A DNA stretch of 64,000 nucleotides from Leptoclinus maculatus (Eukaryota > Chordata > Actinopteri > Perciformes > Stichaeidae). The number at the start of each line of letters is the position of its first letter. Position 1 is the stretch's first letter. The notes beneath the pieces are model-generated. The model ran no database searches. It saw only the letters and a list, made by a program, of their open reading frames with translations, and was not told where the DNA came from. The stretch spans positions 8,442,784 to 8,506,783 of the forward strand of contig JAVDOI010000019.1 of NCBI GenBank assembly GCA_032191485.1, written 5' to 3'. Of this stretch, positions 1-10,617 are shown one piece after another. The position numbers and the translations under genes are program-made.

Positions 1-432
1 AGTTTTTAATTTGAGTGAAAAGCAGCAAAAATGGAAAAGATTCCAGTTTGTGTAGTTATCGGTCCGCCTCACATTCCACTGTTACCTGGAGTTTGCTCCA
101 CTGCATGCCCGTCATATAGGTCCCACCTGTGGTATGTACCCCGACTGCATCAACTCTGATTTCCCCTTTGTGTCTGCCTACCAGGAGCCCAATGTATGAC
201 ATTCAGGCTTCCAGCAATTTTTATTGAGGGGATTGATTTAATATGTATAGATTTGACCTCCTTATCTAAAAAAACAAAAAAGAAGGTGTTACTCATTGTT
301 GATTCGATGCGGCGGGTTAAGATGCAAATCCATGATGCATGGAAAGAAATTGCAATCGCAGCTTCGACCTTTGGCTGTTTTTTCCGTCTTTTATTTCCTG
401 TACTTTTTTTTTTTTTTTAATTTTTGCCCGAT

Positions 433-452
433 GGGGGGGGGGGGGGGGGGGG
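433..452. repeat. G homopolymer (20)
   Basis: Run of 20 G, preceded at 404-418 by 15 T. It sits inside the presumed 3' UTR at the left edge. Confidence 0.95.
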
Positions 453-2565
453 TCAATGTGTTTATGTACAGCATCTACCTTGTACAGTGATAAGACGCCT
501 CCCTGTAGCCTCATGAAAACTCAGTGTTGAACCCAAAACACTGAGCGAGTGTCGCTTGTCGAGGCCAACGTTGCGGTCGAAACCACCGAGAAAACCCTGA
601 AATGTATCCACTTCATAGATTGCAGTATAGAGTGACCGGGTCGCTTTGTGGCAGATTGTGCATCCAGAGTGCGAAAGAGTCGAAGCTGAATCTGGCACAA
701 ACAGGGTCACCGTATCACTTCTGATCTCAACTCTTCTGTGCCTCATCACAAAAGGAAGGGCGACCATTGGAGAACTCTCCAGAACCATGTTTCCAAACAG
801 TCATGAAGTCACGAGAAAAGCACATGGTTTTTACACATCTTTTACTCTCCTCTGTCCGTAAAGTGGACACTGTGCAAATTGTGATTCGACGTCTACATTT
901 CCACGCTCTTGCAGATAAGGGGAGTTACCCAGGGCCGAGTCGCATTGGGTTCATTTGAGCTAATGTAGAACTGTTCGACTTTTCTGGCTCAGGTCTGAAA
1001 TACAGTTTGGTTGTATCTTACATTGTGATTAACGTTTTCACCCAGGACGCATTGAAAGGATGGAAATCATACTAATATTTGTTGAACTGTGGGTTTTTTG
1101 ACAGGATAGTTAGCTTCACTGGGTGTTGACTTCAGCTAAACAACATGCGCTATATGGCTGTGTTACAGATTAGAGTTAGCTAGTTAGGTAAACCTGCCTG
1201 ATAAAGCAATCATCTGGTTTTTAGTTAGTCTGTTGTGTGGTAAAATGTGAGATACTCCATAGACATGCCTGTTGTACAGAGGAGCGTGAGTGATTTCAAA
1301 CTCGGGTTACGTTCGACCTGTCGTGAGCCTGATGGATCCAACTGTACAGAAATCAAAAGAGTGGTTCAGCCCTTTTCAAGAGATTGGATTTTCTCCCCAA
1401 AAACACAATTATATGCTCCTAATTGTCACATTTCTATGCCGATTTAGAACAGACACACTTCCTGACTTTGTTTTTAATTTCCAATATTTATCCGAGGACT
1501 TTGGCTGTTAAAGGTTATGGGGGGGGGTAATAAGTTCTCTCATCCTGTCTGATGAGGTTTTGGTTGTTAGCTCAGGGTTAGCTTCCGGGCAGGATGCAGC
1601 CGCTTTAAACTGTCGCAGAGCTAACTTTTTGTGATATTCAACATGTTCAAGGCAGTATAAAGCTATGTGAATGTTTTCATGTGTTCAGAGTGTTTGTGGT
1701 GAAGTTTGACATCCGCATCCACTTCAACAGAACAAACCTGCAAACTGTGTGCAGAACCCCACTCGCTCTCTCAATTGGCTTGTGTTTTCTCCCTAAGCTG
1801 CCTATAAATGTTTTTATTCACTATAGAGACCTTCCTTTTTAGTTTTTAATCTTGGTCATCTGTAACTTATGGGTCAGCTAAATTATCACACTGATGATAT
1901 CCTTGAGTTTTTTTTTTTTTTTTTTCAGTAATTCAGATTGAATGCTTCTTTTACTTTACATTTGGGGCAGTATTGTATGCGAGTGCCGAAAATATGGTAT
2001 ATCCGAGTTTGAGAATTGTAATAAAGTAGCACATTATGAGGCAATGGTGCAAACAGGGAACTGATATTTTTGTCTTTTTCAAAAACAAGACTTTTGTGTT
2101 CGGTTTTTAGTTTTCAGCAATAAATTGACGGTCTACTCAACTGTGGCCCTGTAGTGCTCTGGTCAACATGACAACCATCTGATCTTTTCAGCGGCCTCCC
2201 TCATTTTTCTCCTCAATTCAAGGTCAAGAGACATAATTACTGCCTTTGTGATTCAGGTCAACCACTAAAGAAAATGTCCTCAAACCAGCGAATGATTATG
2301 TTTCCCCATTACATCTGAAAAGAATATGGAGAAACATGTTTATAGTGCTTTTTATTTCATTTCCTTTTGGCTTTCTCCCCTCGTCCTCGTCTGTTCTAAG
2401 ACCACAGGTGTACAGATAGCTACTGTCTTCACTACTCGGTTTTTAAACAGCGACTCCAGACAACCACATTAACATGATTGATGGGGCCCTCAAAAATTCT
2501 AACTGCAAAAACTGCAGAGAAGGTCCAGTCCAGAGCCATATCCCCACAAACCATACCTGCACAAT

Positions 2566-2585
2566 CCCCCCCCCCCCCCCCCCCC
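2566..2585. repeat. C homopolymer (20)
   Basis: Run of 20 C on the plus strand. Confidence 0.95.
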
Positions 2586-3118
2586 GCACCCTGCCGGATT
2601 CAATGAGGATGAAGGACCTCTGCTAAACAAATGGACCGATCTGTCATTAATCCATAGACGGGGACGTCCGGGGCTCGTCCTCCGTTTTAATCAGCACAGC
2701 TGCAGAGAGCCAGCACCCTGATCTTGTAATATCACCCCCCCCCCCTGTGTGTTGACTGTATCTCCTTGTGCACTTGCATGCTTCTGGTGTGGAGTCGAGG
2801 CTCGCTTGGTGCACACCTCCCACGTCTTGTGCTTGTGTGGATTTGTGCCCTGTGCTGGCCTACTGCTGCCATCAGGGGATTTAGCAGGCACACGCAGCAT
2901 GGAAATGGCAGTTTTTCTTTTTTTTTTTTTAATAGAAACTATGTATTTGTTACCTAGTGTGCGATACTTTTTTTTTTTTTAAAGTTCATCCTTGGTCTTA
3001 TTTTTATCACCCTCTTTGCCCTCTTGTTTTTTTTCTTTGCATTGTGAAGTGGGCATGCTTGTCAAAAAGACAAATGCTCTCTATTAATAGGCTTATAACC
3101 TCATAAATAGTTGTGTAT

Positions 3119-3175
3119 AAAATAAACTGTTATAACTTCTTTTTTAATAAAACATTCAATGTGTATAAAAGGTTT
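3119..3175 (+). terminator. Plus-strand poly(A) site
   Basis: Overlapping AATAAA signals (AAAATAAACTG and TTTAATAAAACATTC), followed within about 25 bases by a GT/T-rich downstream element. It would end the transcript entering from the left edge. Confidence 0.5.
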
Positions 3176-4584
3176 TTTGTCTGAGTCTGATGATTCTCAT
3201 ATGTTGCACCCCGAGTACTGTGACATCCTGATACAATATATCTTCAGGACTTTACTGAAGAAAACATGTACACACGATGTCTAAACACATTAAACGTACA
3301 CTCTTTTTTGTCCATACAAGTTGGAACCTGTGGATGGGTGGTGGTCTGATAAGGGAATGTCTTTATCTCCCTTTACTTTCACTCATCGAGCTGAATCCCA
3401 GTTGTGTCGGATGTCTTTAAGGTGAACAAAATAATTGCACTCTTCTCAAACACACTTATGTTGTCAGATTGATGTTTATTACATTTCAATTTTACATTGT
3501 TTTTCAGCCATTTTTAACATTTTAATATTGTATGGTTTGCTTTATAACTGTGCCGTAATGCACTTTTTTTACATTTGTATGTATGGGGACAAATACAAAG
3601 GTCGTAAACACACACATGGTATTTTAATACTTCTATTCAGTTAGTCTCCACATTTTTAATCTATATTATGTAATGTTGTACAGATTACATTTTGTCTTCC
3701 ACAGAGAACTGGCCTGTAGTAGCAGCAGCACTTCCACAAGGTGTCAGTGCGGCACCACACTGGACTGTGTCTCGACTCCCCGTCTCCATGTCTCATCCAG
3801 CCTGTACAATATGAGCCACTGTCTCCGATACGACTACAGCTATCTCCAAATACTGAGAGTTGGCTTCTGGATTTTCCTTCAAAAAGCCAACATAAACTGG
3901 TGTTTTCGGTAGTAGCTCTATCATCCGTTACACCGAGTGACCACTGTGTCGACCCTTCAAAGCGCTGTTTGCGTTGATATAGCATTGCAAATCTTGTATA
4001 CTCCAGTGATCTGTGCCAAATCTGCTAAGCATTTGAGCTTCTGACTGGGGTTTTATTTTGAAGGGGGACATTGGACTGTGTGAGATTAACCTTGCATTAA
4101 GGTCAGCCTTCACATGCAATGGTAGGTGCAGTTTCCCAAAAGAGGCAGATGAGGGCGCTGTCACATACATCCTCCTCAATCCTCTGCTGAAACCCCCTCT
4201 GTATAATCACAGCAGGGCAAAATAAATGCTGTGACATAAGGCTGTTTAATCCCCTCTCCTCTGAAAAAATGTATTCTGTCACGCAGCAATCTGCTCTCTC
4301 TTCATGTTTGTCTTTATTTCTGTGGCATTGCAGAGATGTGAAATTACTCTGCGGTTTGATATTCCTAAAATGTTGCTTTTTGTTTGTGTTGGATATTTAA
4401 AATTCAGTCGGCCTGGCTCATGTAACATCCTCTTCCTTTGTCTCTGTCATGTACACACGAAGAGGGTAGACAAAATACCAAGAACACCCTCAAATGTAAT
4501 GCAGTTACTACAATAACCCTAGAATGAATGCTGTGGGATTTGTGTGTCATCTTTCTTTTATTTTTTGTTGTTTTTTAGGCTGTA
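3176..4584. other. Intergenic, nothing supported
   Basis: Open frames at 3656-3985 (minus) and 3741-3977 (plus) overlap each other and resemble no family. Codon use looks random. No RNA gene or repeat was recognised. Confidence 0.5.
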
Positions 4585-4656
4585 TTAACCTTTTCCTACC
4601 GAGAGGGTCCCTTAAGGGTCCCTTAAGGGAAGCTCCTATATGGTTTGATAAAAATA

Positions 4657-4690
<34 letters not shown>

Positions 4691-5595
4691 ATGTTGCATA
4701 CCACGTGAAACTTCAGAACCTCAGTTAAAAGACTATTGATGCCATTTGTACATGCTCCAAACACAACTCACTCAAAGCCTATTATAATTACTACAGTACC
4801 ATATTCATATTTCGCCAGGAGTGTGCACACCCACATATCCGGACCTAGCAATCGAAGCTCGATGCTAACAAAGAAACCGAGATTGCAGTAAACATGCCAA
4901 CAGCACACAGATGAGGGACATATCTGTAACATCTCTCTAAGTCATACTATCACTGAGATATGAGCAAACAGACACCAGCAACACAAATCACATTATCGTT
5001 TTTTTATGTCTGGTTGAATTTTCAAAATAAAATAAAAAAAAAAAAAAAAAAATGCCCAAAACTGCTGTATTAGGATGTATTGAACACCATTAGTAATATA
5101 CAAGTGAAATATGTAGTTTGGTACATGAGAAAATTCAAATGGCACACATGGCACACATGGCACACATGGTGCCCAAATGCACATTTTGGAAACCTCGCCT
5201 AAACTCTCTGTACTAAAACCTCTAATTTTGTTCTGCTTCACTTTATCAAAGTCAAACTTTGCAGAGAGTGCACTGCTGACATGTTGTGCTATGATTTGGG
5301 AGAGGTGTTAGAAGTGTCAGCTGCCATTATTTCAAAGAAATTATGTCAAAAAGTGCTTTGTCTTCAGGCGAACTTGACACTTTTCAATTTGAGCTGTGTG
5401 CCATCTTCCTTTCCTCTTAACCAGTAACATATACACAATATTTACACAATTCATACGAGCAACCCCTTCTTAGTGTTATTACTCCATTGAAATTATTCAA
5501 ATAGACCATGTAGTTAGAGAGTAAGGCCCCTTTGAGTATGGGTATAGTATTTTCGAGCAGAAGCCTAAAAATAGGGCTAGGTAGGAAAAGGTTAA
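4585..5595. mobile_element. piggyBac-like non-autonomous element (TTAA ends, about 1.0 kb)
   Basis: The ends are a perfect 16-base inverted pair: TTAACCTTTTCCTACC at 4585-4600 and its complement GGTAGGAAAAGGTTAA at 5580-5595. TTAA on both sides is the target duplication typical of piggyBac elements, and the terminal CCTTTT fits their CCYT-type start. Just inside the left end is a tandem palindrome (GGGTCCCTTAAGGGTCCCTTAAGGG is split over 4605-4630). The interior holds a run of 30 A (4659-4688) and three tandem copies of GCACACATGG near 5143-5170. No transposase frame of useful length is present, so any movement would need an enzyme from elsewhere. Confidence 0.7.
4659..4688. repeat. A homopolymer (30) inside the piggyBac-like element
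   Basis: Run of 30 A about 75 bases inside the left end of the element. Confidence 0.95.
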
Positions 5596-8500
5596 GACGT
5601 TGTATTGAATTATTTGACAGCACAGTATAAGATACTTGGTGCTCTTCCTGTATACACACCTCTTTCTCCCGACTGTACATCCTGTGCCAGGCCACAAGCT
5701 CCAGCCTGTCCAGATCAGAGCCCTAGAGGGTCTTCATCCCGGACAGGAATGTCAGTGAGGTGATTGACACGTGTCAGTGTTCCAACAAAAGAGATGGCAC
5801 TTATAAGGGCAGACATGTTCAGAGCTACAGTATTTACTCACAATGAATCGCCATACTGTGGCTACAAATAAAAGGAGTAATTTAGTATTTAACTTATATT
5901 ATGATAGGGGACCTAGAAGAAACTGTCCAAAGCAGCAGAGGCTGAAGTATCCTGACTTTAAGTCTGGATGAGTCAAGCTTCAAAAAACGATGGTTCATAC
6001 AATTCCCATAATGCATTTTTTATTTGACCCTCTCTGCTCGTTTAAAGCCCTCGTCTTACAGACTCCACACCCCCAGTTTGAATGCAGAATTTGAAATCTC
6101 AATGATCCAGATACAGTTCATTTTAAACTGGGTGTACGAGGGATGAAGAGGCTTCCTGGGACACCTGCCATTACGCAGCACCTATTTTGTATCCCGTCTG
6201 GTGAGTTTTCTGTTTAATATAGAACATCTGAGTAGACACAAGTCAGAGCAGCATGTTGGAAGTATGTGAAACCAATAGCTGGGACCACCTTACTGTGTAC
6301 TTCATATCAAGTCCCCCGGTAAAGGACTGTTGTTCACAGCGGACTCTTTTTGCTGCAAAAACCCAGCCCTGTGTTGTCACCCTTCTCCTGCATCAAAAGG
6401 GAGAAGGAGGGGGAGGATGATGGAGGGAGGGAGGAGAGGAGAGGACCAGGCTATCTGTCTCTTCACAGTCCTGACCTCCAGAAGTCCAGCAACCTGAGAT
6501 CCTCAATGAAATATTTAAAGCTTCTGTTTTATCCGCAGTGCGTTGGTCAAGACAAACCGTGGGCCTCCATGACGTAATGCCAGTCGTCTGATTGGTCCTC
6601 ACTGAAGCAGGGTGGTCAGGTGACCTGTGCCGTTATGGCCTTTTAAGGCATTACGATGCCCTGAGGCTCCACATTAGGCCCATGAGCTGTCTGCTGCGAG
6701 TTGTGATCAATCACTGTTGGCTGCGGTATTTTCTGTAGCAAAGCTTTTAGCAGTAACATATGCGTGCATTCTTTAATAAAGGCCCCCAGCAGCTCAAGTT
6801 ATACTTCTCTATGTTTAGAAAAGAGTCAGTTTAACTGTTGATATTTTCCATCATCTTGTTTTATGACACGAGGCCTCGACAGATCCACGGTGCATTCTGC
6901 AATCATATAAAACTGTTTGTTGTGTAATGCGACTAAAGATACCTCAAATAAAAAAAGCGGATTTGGTTTCTTCTCTTGTGTTTTTTTCCCCCCTACTAAT
7001 TCCCTTCTTTTTCAATCCCCCAACATGCATCACCACATGCTGCTGGTGAGCTGTCAAGCCCATCAACCGATCTGGGTGAACCGTCGCTGACATGCAAGGC
7101 TGTGTGTTGGGTTTCTAAAGCCTGGGTTGGGTGGCAGGCAGTGGGCTCTCTCAGTTTACAAGCTCTACTTCACTGGCACAGTGGGGGGGGGGGGGGGGGG
7201 GGGGTGAGGTGGTGGTGCAGCGGCAGCAAGCATTACAATGATCCCTGGGTCTTTACTAATAGATGACCCACTGATTAACATGCCCCCACCCATCACCACA
7301 AAACCCATCCGCTCCTTTGCTTGCAACAGCGGTGCAGGAGACCCTGCTGAAGATGGTTTATATGAACACAATCTGGGAGGGTGTGTGTGTGAGTAAGAGC
7401 AGTTTTCAACATTAAAAAATATATATATTAATATGAATAAAATGTCAAGACCATTTTTGGATCAGTGCTACTGTTGGCACATCTGCTTTTTCAATATTAA
7501 GCACCCCACCAAACAGACAAGCCAGTTGTCAGATGTGTATTATTGTTGGCCTTATTTCATGACCTTATTTTTCCCGTCATCTTTATTTTCCCGAGTAATG
7601 ATGCTGCACGTGCTGAGTGCAGTCCATAATCCCCTGTTCAGTAATCCTCTCCAGAAGTAACACCAGTTGAAGCTAAATTGTAAAATTTTCATATCAGGAG
7701 AGAATTGACATTCCCCTCCACGGATATTAGTAACTATTATCCTGTTTGATTTAATAATGTGAAAATGTCTGTTTTTAAACATTTCATCCATGCGGGCCCA
7801 ATATTTAGAATGAATTACAATCATTTAAATGACTGTATGAGATGTGACAGTAAGTGAAACTATATTATTCCGCACGTCCTTGTGGAGTTCCGTGAGATAA
7901 CTGATCTTTTCCTACATTTTTTTCAGCTATATATATATTTTTTTTAATATTTATGATGAAACAACCGCCTCTTAATGTTTCTTGAGCTCTGCCTTGCATC
8001 CCCAATAACATGATCTCTATTGTTGCCATTTAGTTTTTCTTTTGGGGCAGCAGACTAAATCTTGCCGCATTATTATTTCATCCAGCGTCCTATCATATGG
8101 CCTGGATCCCTTCACCGGGGAGACTGGTGCATGGCGGCACACACGCACAGCATCCATCTGATCCCTCCGCTGGCACCATGTTTCATCTGACTCCGGCACG
8201 ACAGCACAGAATCAAATGAGTGTTTTAAATATTCATCGAGGGCTACTCATCTCCTATACACTCCGGGCTCCTTGCACAGATGATCCGCGGCTCCTGTTTC
8301 AGCTTTTCCAGCTGGAAACCACGTCGAGGCTTGGAGAGGCTTTGGGGTCCGGCTCCTCGACGCTGAGCAGCAGCGGCGAGTCACCGCGGATTGATTTCAC
8401 TGTCGCTATCCACTCTGAAAGGAGTGTAACACAACCCAGCCCCCTCACCTCTAAATATTAGACGAGTTTTGTCCACCTAGTTATCTGTCTAATTATCAAC

Positions 8501-10299
8501 AGCAGGTAAATGGACTCTGGCTGGCCATCGGAGAGGAGCTCGCCCTCATATATTAGGCAGCCAGAAGTGAAGGGACATACCTTGGGCTCCCACTTCAGCA
8601 GGGGCCCCTCTGGTGGTGTCCAGCTCTGACCTGGAGAAGAGGAGCAACGCCGAGGCCCTTGAAGGCCCCACAAGAGCTGCTGCTGCTGCTGCCTGTCAGG
8701 ACACCAGGCCTCCACTGGGCCAACATCAGGTTGTATGGTTTTGACTGGAAGGGTTTTAGTGACGGATTCTTCAACAAAGACACGTAAAAAAAATAGTATA
8801 TATATAATATAGGTGATAACCAAATGGGAAAATATATAAGCAAGCACAAAATATTCCCACTTTAATGTTATAGCAAGGTATTTTTTTCTACTGGAAATTG
8901 TATGCAATCTGCATGGAGTTACCACTAGTGCAGGCTTTAAATGCAGTATTTGATAATCATTAGCCATCTGGACGTGGTCATTTGATCCTGCAGCGTCTCG
9001 ACCCAAGAACTGCAGCCTCAACAGCATCAGCCGACTAAAACTAATCCCGGGATGGGGGGCTGGGAAGCTGCGCCAAACAGCCTATCTGATCAGATGTATG
9101 CTCGGTTTCATATCTGAAAATGCAACGGAGAGCCATTGTTTTGCGCAGTTGTCAGTTTAATGGGGGAGCCTATTTGTTCTCCACAAATCCAGAGGTTAAT
9201 GTTCTCCAACAGTCTCTTTCACACTGTCTTTCTCTTTCCATAGAGACAACGTTGGGGTCTGCAGGTGCTGCTAAGGTAAACTACTGAACCACAATTAAAC
9301 CACAGGCCTGCAGGCCTCCTTTTTGCTGCCTGAAGAGGCCTTTAAGGATTAAAAAAAAAAAAAAAAAGACATTAGGCCCCTGTGAGACATTGTTGTGTCA
9401 AATTTGAATTGCAGCAATAAATGTCTGAAGAGGAAAAACAAATATATACAAAACTATACAATATAAATCACTAAAATACACATAACGTTACATTTGTGTA
9501 TCAATATTATGGGAATAGCATAAAACCACTTTTTAATCCTAATGTAACTGGCCAAACATAAATGATTGAAGTAAAATAAAATACAAATAGAATGATCTGG
9601 ATGTCCCAATCGAAAAAAAAGTGTCTGTCTTTCTGTCTTTTCTCGGGTTGGGACATTCTAAAATGGGGGTTGGTCCAAATTATTCGTCAGGAAATCGTTT
9701 AATCCGGAGAGACAAAACCAATCCTCATCCGCTCAGGCTGCAGCAGTACCCGGGTTATAACACCGGCACTTTTAAGGTATCCTCGTCTTCAGAGAGATCC
9801 ACCTTAAAAAGACTAGGCTATAGGGCCCGGTACTCGAGGCCATGAACGCAGCAGAACAACAGAGGCGCGTGCATTTGGATTATGCCTTTGGGGCTCGAAA
9901 ATGTGTCTTTCCTACCGAGCAAATCCCTGAACTCGCAGCCTAAACCAAGTGGAGGAAGACTGGATGGAAGCTGTTTGGGTCCCGCTTCTAGAAAAAACGT
10001 CCACTGTTAAGAACACAGGTACACACCGGTACGATGCGTACCCTAAAAAAGAGGCTTTGTAGGTTTTACGCACGTAAAAATGGAAGTAAAAATCGGAAGT
10101 TATATAAATTCACATGTAGCTAATGTATCAGTCACGGTGGCTGTATTTAAAATGTTTTAAACGCAGCATGTTAAACCAGTTGCACATGTTTAGGGGCTGT
10201 AGTTTTACAAGGCTGTAACCAGCTCCTTTGTGTGTCTGCGCCTTTAAAAAGGTGCAGGAAGCACCTTTCTTTCTGCCAGTGTGCAGTTTGGACGCGCAG
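5596..10299. other. Intergenic region upstream of the microRNA cluster
   Basis: No gene is supported. It contains a 22-base G run (7183-7204) and CpG-richer patches at 8080-8420 and 9640-9960. A perfect 6-base-arm inverted repeat (GGTACGATGCGTACC) lies at 10028-10042. The 189-codon minus frame at 8458-9027 crosses AT-rich simple sequence and a CTG run and looks like chance. Regulatory DNA for the cluster is plausible here but unproven. Confidence 0.45.
7183..7204. repeat. G homopolymer (22)
   Basis: Run of 22 G upstream of the microRNA cluster. Confidence 0.95.
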
Positions 10300-10617
10300 G
10301 TAAAAGGGAGGAGGTTGGGTTTGGAGAGAGAGGGAACCAGCAGGAGAGAGGGGAGAGGAGAGGAGAGGAGCGCAGGGCTCAAATTGACATTTGATACTCA
10401 GGAAGTTCAGTACGCCGCTTGGATTTCTTTTGTTTCATTGTAATTCTGCAGTCCTGCGGGCAACACGGACCGGAGGCTTGTGTTGCCTCAACACGACTTT
10501 AATAGTGGAACTCTTTTAATGATAATAACAGGTTAAGGACTAAAATGTCTGATGGGTTCGACTTCAGTGCAGTTTGTAGCTTCAGGTGTGACGCACAACG
10601 ATGGACTCGGGAGGAAG
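10300..10617 (+). promoter_or_regulatory. Candidate promoter and first exon of the pri-miR-183/96/182 transcript
   Basis: A GA-rich tract (10320-10375) is followed by a more GC-rich stretch that ends in an excellent donor, GAGGAAG|GTATGA, at 10617/10618. An ATG at 10545 opens about 24 codons into the donor, but nothing recognisable is encoded. The site is about 3.3 kb upstream of miR-183 on the same strand, where the primary transcript would be expected to start. It is inferred, since there is no TATA box or known promoter match. Confidence 0.35.

Larger units (their letters stand above)
1..3175 (+). other. Probable 3' end of a plus-strand gene (3' UTR; possibly ube2h)
   Basis: A frame opens after a stop at 53-55 and runs from about 62 to a TGA at 187-189 (about 42 codons, ending AYQEPNV). 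I do not recognise it, and it may be chance. The rest is T-rich non-coding DNA that ends in AATAAA hexamers at about 3120 and 3147. A GT-rich stretch follows (GGTTTTTTGTCTGAGTCTG), a standard cleavage and poly(A) arrangement. In mammals the gene upstream of the miR-183 cluster on this strand is UBE2H, which has a long 3' UTR. That identity is synteny inference only, since no UBE2H protein sequence is visible. Confidence 0.35.

Noticed and set aside
8458..9027. 189-codon minus-strand frame
   Set aside because: It crosses AT-rich simple sequence and a CTG run, resembles no family, and shows no splice or codon signal of a gene.
10545..10617. Short coding start ATG TCT GAT GGG in the candidate pri-miRNA first exon
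   Set aside because: It gives only 24 codons with no recognisable protein. The exon is better read as non-coding.
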